Source of the DNA: Alphaproteobacteria bacterium
Lineage (GTDB): Bacteria > Pseudomonadota > Alphaproteobacteria > Rhodobacterales > Rhodobacteraceae
Assembly (NCBI GenBank): GCA_030428355.1
Contig: JAUIBL010000002.1
Coordinates: 1-64,000, forward strand
Direction: 5' to 3'
DNA: 64,000 nucleotides
The position numbers and the translations under genes are program-made. The notes under the pieces were generated by a model. It saw only the letters and a list, made by a program, of their open reading frames with translations. It was not told where the DNA came from and made no database searches. Shown piece by piece: positions 1-7,446 of the stretch (position 1 is the stretch's first letter; every line of letters starts with the position of its first letter).

Positions 1-82
1 TCTCTCGAAACATCCGAACACCGCGTTCGCGAAGCTCGGCTGGATAGGCGGGGGTGAATCTCTGCTTTGTCATAGGGCTCAT
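1..82 (-). CDS. IS3-family transposase OrfA, N-terminal fragment (runs off window)
   Basis: The minus strand from 82 reads MSPMTKQRFTPAYPAELRE and continues to the window edge in one open frame. A basic start of the type MTKxRFTPEFKAE is the beginning of the helix-turn-helix in IS3-family OrfA proteins, which bind the terminal repeats. A second in-frame ATG at 73 is the alternative start. Only about 27 codons are visible, so the subgroup cannot be named. Confidence 0.55.
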   Translation of the reverse strand, partial: MSPMTKQRFTPAYPAELRERGVRMFRE

Positions 83-124
83 CCTTTGAGTATTTTACTC
101 TCCGGTAAACCCGGGGCGGTTCAG
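1..124 (-). mobile_element. IS3-family insertion sequence, one end
   Basis: Read on the minus strand, the stretch from about 124 inward starts TGAACCGCCCCGGG, a typical IS3-family terminal inverted repeat, and is followed at 82 or 73 by the start of a transposase OrfA. The rest of the element lies outside the window, so the opposite inverted repeat and the target duplication cannot be checked. The outer boundary is placed where the terminal TG of the repeat meets the coding sequence of the interrupted anchor-L gene, and may be off by a few bases. Confidence 0.6.
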
Positions 125-611
125 TATCCCCCGTTGGGGTCAGTTCGACGAGCGTACCGTTGACCATCACGGCGATGATGTCGTTGTAGCCCCCATTGAC
201 ATATTCAAGGTATTCTTCCGACGAAAAGACGAACTGCATCGTCAGGAAGTCATTGTCCGGGATGAACACGGCTTCGAAGACAACGGCGTCGAATGTCTGA
301 ACACCCGATGTCGCTGTCAGGTCCGCATCACCCGCGCCATTATGGATGGTCGTCGTTCCAGCTTGCGTGTTGGTATCGGTCGTCCCGGTCGAATTGGTGA
401 AATCCGCCACGTTGCCGGTCGAGAAGATGACACCGCTGTCGCTGGGCACAACGCTCGGCGATGTCGTCAACCCGTTGCTGTAGATCCCGGTCTGACCGGC
501 CGAACCGCTTAGTGTCGATGAAACAACAGTAATGCCCGGTCCGAAGATCGTCTCGGCGACCAGAGACGCATCCGTTGTCTGCGCAATGGAAAGCTCGGTT
601 GCGATGGCCAT
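125..611 (-). pseudogene. Choice-of-anchor-L domain protein, 3' part lost to IS insertion
   Basis: The minus strand from ATG 611 gives a protein starting MAIATELSIAQTTDASLVAE. A choice-of-anchor-L signature follows: a Gly/Asp-rich stretch (GAGDADL), then FVFSSEEYLEYV and a YNDIIAVMVNG segment. In the family this module sits near the N terminus of secreted or cell-surface proteins, often with Hint or calcium-binding repeats after it. No stop codon occurs before the IS end near 124. The frame runs into the IS sequence, so the C-terminal part is separated from the gene. It is called a pseudogene on that basis; a fusion product could still be translated. Confidence 0.6.
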
Positions 612-864
612 GAGGGTTCTATTTCCAGCGCCGAGGGTGTTCAGCGGTTGCGGGTTATGACGGACCACCCGTCAGCTTGCCGATACTGACGGGTTAAGAG
701 CCAGGTGAGGTGTTCGGACAAAGGACGGGGCAGCGTGTTCCTGTTCGTGCAAAGATCTGCACACACTGAAACGGCCAGATCGCGCCGCGCTTTAGGCCAG
801 TGCAAGAGTCCTCAGACAGTTTGTTGTCCGAGGCTCACAAATCGACATGCCGGTCAGAAGGCTG

Positions 865-1896
865 TCAGACCGACTCGGGCAGATAGATCTGTGGCTCGAA
901 CACCGTCGTGCGGTGCCGCACGGTGCCATCGCCAAGCGCTGCGTCGGTCATTGTCTCCACCAAGGCCGCGCACAAAGCCTGCAGCGGTGTCGCGATCACC
1001 ATGGTCACATAGCGATCCGCCAGTGCCGCACGGCTGTCTTCCGTCAATTCATTGACGATCAAGGCCACTTTGCCCGGTGGACGCGCCTCGCGCAGCGCCG
1101 CGATCGCGCCTTCCATGCCGCCACCGGCCACGTAGATCCCGGCAAGGTCGCCGTGGCGCTGCAACAGATCGAGCGTCGCCTCATAGGTGACCTGCCGGGT
1201 CTCCAGGTTGACGCTCGTATCGGTCACGCTGATCTGAGGTCCATGCTCGCGCAGCGCCGTGCGAAAACCGGTCTCGCGCAGCCCCTGACCGTGCCACCGG
1301 GCACCCCCCACCATCACCGCAACGCGGCAGGGACGCTGCAACTGCGTGGCCATCATCCACCCGGCCAGCCGTCCGACCTTTATGTTGTCGAGCCCGAAAT
1401 AGCCTGCACCTGCGCGGCCCGCAAAATCATTGAGCAGAGAAAAGACCGGGACACCCTGACCGGCAAGCTCGTCCACCAGTCGGGTCATCATCGGATGGTT
1501 GATGGCCGTCGCCGCGACAGCCTTGCCCGTGGCCGCTGCGGACCGGATGACTGTGGCGAAATCGTCTGGCGCTTGCGACGACGAGAACTCTATGTGCGGC
1601 GTGATGGCTGCCCTGGTCTGGGCATCACAGGCGCGCCTGATTTCGATGTCGAACTGCTGGTAGAACGCTTGTGACGGTTTGTGGAGCACAAAGCCAAGCG
1701 CCAGTTTGGGCTTGCCCGTCACCTCATGTTCCCAAGCGTGATCGGGCAGGGGATACCCAAGATGCCGCGCCGCCTCCAGAACACGTGCGATGCTGCGTTG
1801 CGAGACATTGGCGCGCCTGTTCACCACGCGATCCACGGTAGCCACGCCAACACCAGCGGCCAAGGCCAGATCCTGAAGTGTCGGGCGTTGTGCCAT
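865..1896 (-). CDS. LacI-family transcriptional regulator, probable repressor of the mocDE-like genes
   Basis: The 343-residue protein has an N-terminal LacI helix-turn-helix (TLQDLALAAGVGVATVDRVVN, hinge to about residue 60) and a periplasmic-binding-protein-like sensor domain. It is clearly paralogous to the regulator at 11782-12828: both share a ...LNDFA...GxxN/D..KVGR..GWM...VGG.RWHG..LRE.GFR...NLETRQ.TYEATL... backbone and the unusual DR(V/A)LN recognition helix. It diverges from the desaturase at 2026, and its own start codon overlaps a TGATG-N6-CATCA palindrome (1896-1911), which suggests autoregulation and control of the divergent operon. The ligand is unknown; an inositol derivative is inferred from the neighbours. 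Confidence 0.9.
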   Translation of the reverse strand: MAQRPTLQDLALAAGVGVATVDRVVNRRANVSQRSIARVLEAARHLGYPLPDHAWEHEVTGKPKLALGFVLHKPSQAFYQQFDIEIRRACDAQTRAAITPHIEFSSSQAPDDFATVIRSAAATGKAVAATAINHPMMTRLVDELAGQGVPVFSLLNDFAGRAGAGYFGLDNIKVGRLAGWMMATQLQRPCRVAVMVGGARWHGQGLRETGFRTALREHGPQISVTDTSVNLETRQVTYEATLDLLQRHGDLAGIYVAGGGMEGAIAALREARPPGKVALIVNELTEDSRAALADRYVTMVIATPLQALCAALVETMTDAALGDGTVRHRTTVFEPQIYLPESV

Positions 1897-1911
1897 GATG
1901 TGAATCCATCA
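1896..1911. promoter_or_regulatory. Candidate LacI operator TGATG-N6-CATCA
   Basis: TGATGTGAATCCATCA has 5-bp inverted arms and sits across the start of the LacI gene, in the 129-bp divergent gap before the desaturase. Two further TGATG half-sites follow at about 1928 and 1938. The same arms and spacing occur at 12829-12844 beside the paralogous LacI gene, which is why this is called an operator and not chance. Confidence 0.55.
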
Positions 1912-2025
1912 GTTCTGTGCTCGGACTTGATGTAAACTGATGGCTTTTTCTTTGCAAAACCTTTGCTGTGTCGCGGTCGCCCGATAGCCTCGGCGCAGAG
2001 CCACCCGAAATCGGATCAGAGGATC

Positions 2026-3105
2026 ATGGCAAAACGCGATTATTCCCTGCTGGGGCCAAACTCCCGTCAAGCCGTCGAAACCGGCCTTGCGGCGGCCGAA
2101 TGGTATCACACGGACATCCCGCGCAAGCAGATGAAAGAGCTGATGCAGCGCTCGGATCAACCGGCGATCCGCGACACGGTCATCCTCTTCGCCTGCATGG
2201 TGCTGTTCGCCGCCATCGGCATCGCCATCTGGCCGTCATGGTGGAGCACGCCGTTCTGGCTGGCCTACGGCGTGCTCTACGGATCCGCGATGGACTCGCG
2301 CTGGCACGAATGTTCGCACGGCACGGCGTTCAAGACGCGCCGTTACAACGACTGGCTCTACCAGATCGCCAGCTTCTGCATGGTGCGCAATCCGGTCTCA
2401 TGGCGTTGGAGCCATGCGCGCCACCACACCGACACAATCATCGTCGGGCGGGATCCCGAGATCGTCGCCATGCGCCCGCCTGCGCTCTTCCGCATCGTCA
2501 TGAATTTCTTTGGGATTTTCGACGCCTATGACGGCTGGAAGCGCATGCTCCTGAACGCGTCCGGTCGCATTCACCCGGAAGAGGCCAGCTACATCCCCGA
2601 ACAGGAACAGCCCAAAGTGATCCGCGCCGCCCGCATCTGGGTGGCAATCTATGGCGCGACCATCGTGCTGGCGCTGGCAATGGGGTCGATCCTGCCGCTC
2701 ATGGTGATCGGGCTGCCCCGGCTGTACGGCGCTTGGCACCACGTCCTGACCGGTGTGATGCAGCACGCAGGTCTGGCTGACAATGTCACCGACCATCGGC
2801 TGAATTCGCGCACCGTCTATATCAACCCGGTCTCGCGCTTCATCTACTGGAACATGAACTACCACGTCGAACACCACATGTTCCCGATGGTGCCCTATCA
2901 CCGGCTCCCCGACCTGCACGCGGCGATCATACACGATCTGCCAGCCGCCAACACCTCCATGTGGCAGGCCTACGGGGAAATCCTGCCCATACTGCGCCGC
3001 CAATTGGCCTATGAGGACGTTTTTCTAAAACGCGATCTGCCCCCCACCGCGAAACCCTATCGCGAGGACTTCCACGCAGCCGCCCTTGGCACTGCCGCCG
3101 AATGA
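2026..3105 (+). CDS. mocD: MocD-like fatty-acid-desaturase-fold di-iron oxygenase
   Basis: Membrane di-iron protein of 359 residues with three histidine clusters: HECSH at 94-98, HARHH at 130-134 and HVEHH at 280-284. Hydrophobic segments lie at roughly 50-90 and 205-235. The ATG at 2026 is chosen because AGAGGA lies just upstream; the open frame extends 21 codons further back without a ribosome site. Together with the Rieske ferredoxin 25 bp downstream, it matches the MocD/MocE pair of rhizopine catabolism, where an oxygenase and ferredoxin are needed to process the O-methylated inosamine. Hydroxylation or O-demethylation of a methylated inositol is inferred. A lipid desaturase is the main alternative. 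Confidence 0.8.
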   Translation: MAKRDYSLLGPNSRQAVETGLAAAEWYHTDIPRKQMKELMQRSDQPAIRDTVILFACMVLFAAIGIAIWPSWWSTPFWLAYGVLYGSAMDSRWHECSHGTAFKTRRYNDWLYQIASFCMVRNPVSWRWSHARHHTDTIIVGRDPEIVAMRPPALFRIVMNFFGIFDAYDGWKRMLLNASGRIHPEEASYIPEQEQPKVIRAARIWVAIYGATIVLALAMGSILPLMVIGLPRLYGAWHHVLTGVMQHAGLADNVTDHRLNSRTVYINPVSRFIYWNMNYHVEHHMFPMVPYHRLPDLHAAIIHDLPAANTSMWQAYGEILPILRRQLAYEDVFLKRDLPPTAKPYREDFHAAALGTAAE

Positions 3106-3130
3106 TTTGAGAAACAAGCGAGGACACGAT

Positions 3131-3439
3131 ATGCCCTGGATCGACGCCTGTGCGACCGATGACATCGACGAAGAAGACCTGATCCGCTTCGATCACGAAG
3201 ACCGCACCTATGCCATCTACCACAGCCCCGACGGTGACTACTTCTGCACCGACGGCCTCTGCACGCACGAGCAGGTGCATCTCGAAGACGGGCTGGTGAT
3301 GGAATATGAGATCGAGTGCCCAAAGCACAACGCCACCTTCGATTACCGCACCGGAGAGGCCAAACGCGCCCCCGCTTGCGTGAACCTCAAGACCTACAAA
3401 ACCAAGGTCGAAGGCGGCCGTGTCTTGATCGAGGTGTGA
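3131..3439 (+). CDS. mocE: MocE-like Rieske 2Fe-2S ferredoxin
   Basis: Soluble 102-residue Rieske protein with the cluster ligands C44-T-H46 and C63-P-K-H66. It has the length of a stand-alone ferredoxin with no catalytic domain. It probably passes electrons to the di-iron oxygenase encoded 25 bp upstream. Start 3131 follows GCGAGGA, and the upstream in-frame codons overlap the previous gene without a ribosome site. A MocF-type ferredoxin reductase, which would complete the chain, is not in the window, so electrons must come from a reductase encoded elsewhere. Confidence 0.85.
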   Translation: MPWIDACATDDIDEEDLIRFDHEDRTYAIYHSPDGDYFCTDGLCTHEQVHLEDGLVMEYEIECPKHNATFDYRTGEAKRAPACVNLKTYKTKVEGGRVLIEV

Positions 3440-3441
3440 CC

Positions 3442-4245
3442 GTGGGTCTTTATCACAACCGCCCCACGGTCGCTGACCTGCGTGCGCGCAAGGCGCGGGG
3501 CGAAAAGCTGACGATGCTCTTTGTCGAAACGCCGGATGCAGCCCGCGCTGCGGCCGCTGCCGGGATCGATATGCTGTCGATCATCGCGCCACTCTGGACG
3601 CCCGACATGCGCGCGGCGGCGGGGGACTGTTTTGTGCAGGTCGGCTTGCTCTACGGTGCGCTTTGCACTGGCGAAGACTACCTGCGCGCTGCCCACGCCG
3701 CGATGCAGACCGGAGGCGATTGCGTCTATTGCTCGGCCTCTCTTGATATCCAGAAACTGCTTTGTGACAACGGCATTCCCGTCGTTGCGCATGTTGGGCT
3801 GATCCCGTCGCAATGCACGTGGACGGGTGGGTTCAAGGCGGTGGGCAAGACGGCTGACAGCGCCAAGGCGGTTTGGGATCATGTCAAACGGCTGGAAGAG
3901 ATCGGCTGTTTCGGCGCCGAGCTTGAAGTGGTGCCGGATCGCGTGGCCGAAATGATCGCACGCAATTCGCCGCTTTTGATGCTGGGCATGGGCGCCGGCG
4001 CACATGCCGATGCGCAATACCTTTTTGCCGAGGATGTGCTGGGCCATGGGGCCAACAAACAGCCCCGCCATGCCAAACGCTACCGTGATTTCGCGGCAGA
4101 ATTCGCACGTCTGCAAGAAGAACGCATCGCGGCCTTCGGAGAGTTTGTCGAAGATGTAAAAACCGGCGCATATCCCGCGCCCGAGCATTGCGTACCGATC
4201 TCCGACAGCGAATTCGATGCCTTCTGTGCAGCGGTAAAGGGCTGA
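3442..4245 (+). CDS. PanB-like (ketopantoate hydroxymethyltransferase superfamily) protein of unknown reaction
   Basis: The 267-residue protein aligns by eye with PanB along its whole length: TVADLRARKARGEKLTML at the N terminus, HVGLIPSQ...GGFKAVGKT in the middle, then ELEVVP and GMGAGAHADAQ. GTG 3442 is the start, two bases after the ferredoxin stop, so it is translated with mocDE. Two canonical Mg2+ positions differ: the GDSLG motif (Asp45 in E. coli PanB) reads IAPLW, and the Glu114 position in the GGDCVYCSAS strand is not acidic. The Asp84 equivalent (GDCF) and catalytic Glu (ELEVVP) remain. It is therefore unlikely to make ketopantoate; a role with the one-carbon unit released by demethylation is speculation. 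Confidence 0.75.
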   Translation: MGLYHNRPTVADLRARKARGEKLTMLFVETPDAARAAAAAGIDMLSIIAPLWTPDMRAAAGDCFVQVGLLYGALCTGEDYLRAAHAAMQTGGDCVYCSASLDIQKLLCDNGIPVVAHVGLIPSQCTWTGGFKAVGKTADSAKAVWDHVKRLEEIGCFGAELEVVPDRVAEMIARNSPLLMLGMGAGAHADAQYLFAEDVLGHGANKQPRHAKRYRDFAAEFARLQEERIAAFGEFVEDVKTGAYPAPEHCVPISDSEFDAFCAAVKG

Positions 4246-4263
4246 CGCCGGTGTTGACCGGCC

Positions 4264-4680
4264 TCAGTCGTCCCGGCTGGGATCGTTCGGATTGCTTGAA
4301 AACAGCGCGATCTTGTTGCCCTGCGGGTCGCGCAGGTAGCTCACGTAAAAGCGCGGACCGTAAGAGGCGCGAAACCCCGGTTGGCCTTCATCCGACCCAC
4401 CTGCCGCCAGAGCGGCGGCGTGCAGATGGCGGACCTGCGCCTGATCGGCGGCCTCGAACGCCACCATCGTCCCGTTCCCGGCCGAGGCGGGCTGCCCGTT
4501 GAACGTCGGTTTGACGTAGAAATCCGGGTAAACGGGCGATTGGCCCGGCGGCACCGGTAGAGCAAAGCTCAGCCCCTCGGAGCCTTGAGTCATGCTATAG
4601 CCAAGGGCAGGCAGGAACGCCGAATAGAACCGCTTGGCCTGTTCGATGTCATCTGCGCCAACGGTGACATAGGCGATCAT
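4264..4680 (-). CDS. VOC-family (glyoxalase/bleomycin-resistance fold) protein
   Basis: The 138-residue single-module protein begins MIAYVTVGADDIEQAKRFY and ends with YVSYLRDPQGNKIALF, the paired beta-alpha-beta-beta-beta halves of the vicinal oxygen chelate fold. A glutamate (VAFEAAD) and the C-terminal DPQGNKI segment are at the usual metal-side positions. It is convergent with the PanB-like gene and probably transcribed separately from the aldolase operon upstream of it. Substrate unknown; members include glyoxalases, epimerases and dioxygenases. Confidence 0.8.
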   Translation of the reverse strand: MIAYVTVGADDIEQAKRFYSAFLPALGYSMTQGSEGLSFALPVPPGQSPVYPDFYVKPTFNGQPASAGNGTMVAFEAADQAQVRHLHAAALAAGGSDEGQPGFRASYGPRFYVSYLRDPQGNKIALFSSNPNDPSRDD

Positions 4681-4714
4681 GAGGGCGGTCCTTCATGGCA
4701 GGGTTTGCGTAGGC

Positions 4715-5539
4715 TTACCGCAATCCCCGGATCACCTCACGCGCTTTCGCTGTCAACGGTTCCTCCACCGCTGACAAGATTGCGATCCGATCAAACACAT
4801 CCGGCCGTGCCGCCAAAGTTCCGCGCAAAGCTCCGCCGAAATTCATCCGCAACTCCGTCCCGATGTTGAACTTGCAGATCGCACTGCTCCGGGCGAGGTC
4901 TTGGCGGAGGTCATGCGGCAAGCCGGAGCCGCCATGGATCACCAAGGGAACATCGGTAATAGCCTCGATCCGGGCCAGCCTGTCGCGGTCGATCTGCGCC
5001 ACCTGATCCGTTTGCAGATGCACATTCCCGATAGACACCGCCATCGCATCGACGCCAGTCTCCGTCGCAAAGCGGGCTGCGTCTTCGGGATCGGTGCCTT
5101 CGGACGCAACCCCGTCCGCGTAGCCCACAAACCCGATCTCGCCTTCGCAGGACACACCCGCCGCATGCGCCATCTCCGCGATGGCCCGCGTCTGCGCGAT
5201 GTTTTCCTCCAACGGCAAACGCGAGCCGTCGAACATCACCGACGTAAACCCCAGCGCAATCGCCTCTGCGCATTCTGCAACGCTTGTTCCGTGGTCCAGA
5301 TGGGACACCACCGGCACCGAGGCGCCATCCGCCAAGGCGTGAAACATCGAAGCCCAGACGGGCAGGGGCATGTGCGCCCGCGCGCCCGGTCCGGCCTGAA
5401 GGATTACCGGCGCGCCTTCGGCTTCCGCGGCGGCGACATAGGCGCGGGCATCTTCCCAGCCAAGGCAGACCAGCCCCGCCACCGCGTATTCGTCCCGCAG
5501 GGCGGGCTGCAACACCTCGGCCAACGTCGCTCGGGTCAT
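4715..5539 (-). CDS. iolJ: Class II fructose-bisphosphate-type aldolase, probable 2-deoxy-5-keto-D-gluconate-6-phosphate aldolase
   Basis: The 274-residue zinc aldolase carries VVSHLDHGTS (zinc histidine and catalytic Asp), SVMFDGSRLPLEENI, CEGEIGFVG, and VIHGGSGLP near the C-terminal phosphate site. It overlaps the upstream iolB by 4 bp (ATGA), and a PfkB kinase precedes that, so the trio fits isomerisation, phosphorylation and aldol cleavage of 5-dehydro-2-deoxygluconate. This separate aldolase matters because the kinase at 6387 lacks the DUF2090 domain found in the second IolC. A tagatose- or fructose-bisphosphate specificity cannot be excluded by sequence. Confidence 0.8.
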   Translation of the reverse strand: MTRATLAEVLQPALRDEYAVAGLVCLGWEDARAYVAAAEAEGAPVILQAGPGARAHMPLPVWASMFHALADGASVPVVSHLDHGTSVAECAEAIALGFTSVMFDGSRLPLEENIAQTRAIAEMAHAAGVSCEGEIGFVGYADGVASEGTDPEDAARFATETGVDAMAVSIGNVHLQTDQVAQIDRDRLARIEAITDVPLVIHGGSGLPHDLRQDLARSSAICKFNIGTELRMNFGGALRGTLAARPDVFDRIAILSAVEEPLTAKAREVIRGLR

Positions 5540-6375
5540 TTGAACTTGGCCACCATGTCCATGATGCCGGGGATCGTGTGCAGTTGCTCGGCATGGGTCG
5601 GCTGGAAATACTGCTTGAGCGACCGCTGCGACAGCCCGCCAAGGATGGTGAAGTAATACATCTCGTATCCCGGCAGCGCGCAGCAGGGGTGATAGCCCTT
5701 GTCGATCAGCACGGTGGACCCATCCATAATGTGATACGCATCCCCCGGCTCATTATCGACGCGCTGAAGCATCTGAAGGCCCGAGCCGTAGTTGGGCTTG
5801 AAGCGGAAATTGTATGTCTCGTCATGCCGGGTCTCGTCCGGAAGGCGATCCGTGTCATGCTTGTGCGACGGGAAGCCAGACCAGCCGCCCGCGCCGACGG
5901 TGAACAACTCAGACACCAACAACCGCCCGACACGATCATGGTGGTTCGCGCCAAGGATGTGCTTGATCTTGCGATGGGTCTTGGTGTCGTCGCTGCCGTA
6001 TTGCACGAGGTCCAAATCGTTCTTGCGGACTGCAAAGGGTTGCAAGGTCGTTGCAAATTTTGCACCGGCGATGAACACCTCTGTCTCTGTCCGTGCGGTA
6101 ATCCGGGCACCTGATCCGGTCGGCACATAAACGCCTTCGGGATCACCATCCCACACGTCCGCGCCGCGATGACCAATATCGGCAAAGGTCTCACCCGCCG
6201 TTTCCACGGTTACGGTCCCGGTCGCGGGCACGATGCAGGTTTCGTACGCTTCAAGCCGATATTCGTACGTTTCGCCCGGCTTCAGCTTCACGATGTTGAA
6301 ATAGTTGAGCGGCACCAGCGGGTGATCGACATCGACAATCGGTTTGTTGCCGTTGTCATGGGGGGGGATGTGCAT
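5536..6375 (-). CDS. iolB: 5-deoxy-glucuronate isomerase, IolB family (copy 1)
   Basis: Bicupin protein of 279 residues in the IolB family: GFPSHKHD, DETYNFRF, and DKGYHPCCALPGYEMYYFTILGG near the C terminus give the metal-site His/Glu residues. IolB isomerises 5-deoxy-D-glucuronate to 5-dehydro-2-deoxy-D-gluconate. This copy is diverged from the one at 23907-24713 and is clustered with a stand-alone kinase and aldolase. It overlaps the aldolase start by 4 bp. A TTGCAA-N5-TTGCAA motif lies inside the coding region at 6040-6056. Confidence 0.88.
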   Translation of the reverse strand: MHIPPHDNGNKPIVDVDHPLVPLNYFNIVKLKPGETYEYRLEAYETCIVPATGTVTVETAGETFADIGHRGADVWDGDPEGVYVPTGSGARITARTETEVFIAGAKFATTLQPFAVRKNDLDLVQYGSDDTKTHRKIKHILGANHHDRVGRLLVSELFTVGAGGWSGFPSHKHDTDRLPDETRHDETYNFRFKPNYGSGLQMLQRVDNEPGDAYHIMDGSTVLIDKGYHPCCALPGYEMYYFTILGGLSQRSLKQYFQPTHAEQLHTIPGIMDMVAKFK

Positions 6376-6386
6376 AGAGCCTCCTC

Positions 6387-7364
6387 TCAGGCAGGGCGCA
6401 GGGTCGCCCGCGCCATGAAGTCGGTGAGTTCGTCCGGGGTCGGCATGGCAGGCGCGCAGCCCACCCGTGATACCACGATGGCGGCGGCGGCCGAGCCTTG
6501 GCGGACCGCGTCCGCGACGCTCCGGCCGTCGGCCAGAGCGGCGAGGAACCCGGCAAGAAAACTGTCGCCCGCGCCCGTGGGTTTCAGGGCCTCGGTTTCG
6601 AAAATCCAGGTCCGGGTCTCGCCCTCGGGTGTGATGGTGATCGCGCCCAATTCGCCCATCTTGTAGACGACGATCTGCGCGCCGTCGCCGATCAAAGACC
6701 GCGCCTTTTCAAGCCCTTGGCCTCTGCCTCCGGCCATGAAGTCGAATTCCACATCATTGCCGATGACGATATCGCAGAGTGCCGCCGCGCGGGAATAAAC
6801 GTCCGATGCCTCCTGCGCCGAAGCCCAGGAATAGGGCCGGTAATCCACGTCGAAAATCACCGGCACCCCGGCGGCATTGGCGCGCTCGAACGCGTGGAAC
6901 GTGGCGCTGCGCGACGGCTCTGCCGCCAGCACCGTGCCTGTGGTGATGAGCGCCGAGAACCCGGCATAGGGCAGGGCCTCGACATCCTGCATCGTCATCG
7001 CGAAATCGGCGGCGTTGTTGCGGTAGATGACTGATTGCGTGTTCTCAATCCGTGTTTCCACCACCGCCAGCGAATTGCGCGCCTCGCCTCCGACCGACCG
7101 GACATAGCGGCGGTCGATCCCGTAATTGTCCAGTTGTTTCAGACAGTAACGCCCAATGGCATCGTCCGACACGCATGTCACCAAAGCCGAATCGCATCCC
7201 AAACGGCACAGACCGGCGGCGATATTGGCGGAGGATCCCCCCAATGCTGCGGTGAACTGCACCGCGTCCTCAAGTCGGGTTCCGGGCGGGTCGGCGTAGA
7301 AGTCCATCCCCGCGCGTCCGATGACGAGGAAGCCTTTGCCGTTCAGTCGGGCCAGATCTTTCAT
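6387..7364 (-). CDS. iolC: PfkB-family carbohydrate kinase, probable 5-dehydro-2-deoxygluconokinase (copy 1, no DUF2090)
   Basis: The ribokinase-family protein of 325 residues has an N-terminal sugar-binding GGSSANIAAGL segment and the C-terminal TGAGDSFLAGF signature with the catalytic Asp. The start is set at ATG 7364; the open frame extends 36 codons upstream through the operator, which is unlikely to be coding. Only 11 bp separate it from iolB, so the order is kinase, isomerase, aldolase in one operon. Unlike the 637-residue IolC at 17960, it has no C-terminal aldolase-like domain. Its promoter region carries the TTGCAACCGGTTGCAA palindrome. Confidence 0.85.
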   Translation of the reverse strand: MKDLARLNGKGFLVIGRAGMDFYADPPGTRLEDAVQFTAALGGSSANIAAGLCRLGCDSALVTCVSDDAIGRYCLKQLDNYGIDRRYVRSVGGEARNSLAVVETRIENTQSVIYRNNAADFAMTMQDVEALPYAGFSALITTGTVLAAEPSRSATFHAFERANAAGVPVIFDVDYRPYSWASAQEASDVYSRAAALCDIVIGNDVEFDFMAGGRGQGLEKARSLIGDGAQIVVYKMGELGAITITPEGETRTWIFETEALKPTGAGDSFLAGFLAALADGRSVADAVRQGSAAAAIVVSRVGCAPAMPTPDELTDFMARATLRPA

Positions 7365-7382
7365 GGTCTCACGCAATTTGAG

Positions 7383-7429
7383 TTGCACCGGTTTCGCGCT
7401 GACGATACAGATTTTGCAACCGGTTGCAA
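7383..7429. promoter_or_regulatory. LacI-type operator TTGCAACCGGTTGCAA plus an upstream TTGCA half-site
   Basis: A perfect 16-bp palindrome occupies 7414-7429, in the 82-bp gap between the divergent kinase and dehydrogenase starts. A further TTGCA half-site lies at 7383, 31 bp (about three helical turns) from the palindrome. The form, TTGCAA-N4-TTGCAA with a central CG, is typical of LacI-family operators and recurs upstream of the LacI gene at 10652-11650. That regulator therefore probably represses both divergent operons. Confidence 0.75.
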
Positions 7430-7446
7430 GGCGCAGGGAGGAAGCC

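Noticed and set aside
705-1674. Two overlapping plus-strand open frames near 705-1055 and 847-1674
   Set aside because: They lie opposite the LacI gene or in its downstream gap, read as Arg/His-rich shadow sequence, and have no domain. The 253-bp stretch 612-864 shows nothing else I can support.
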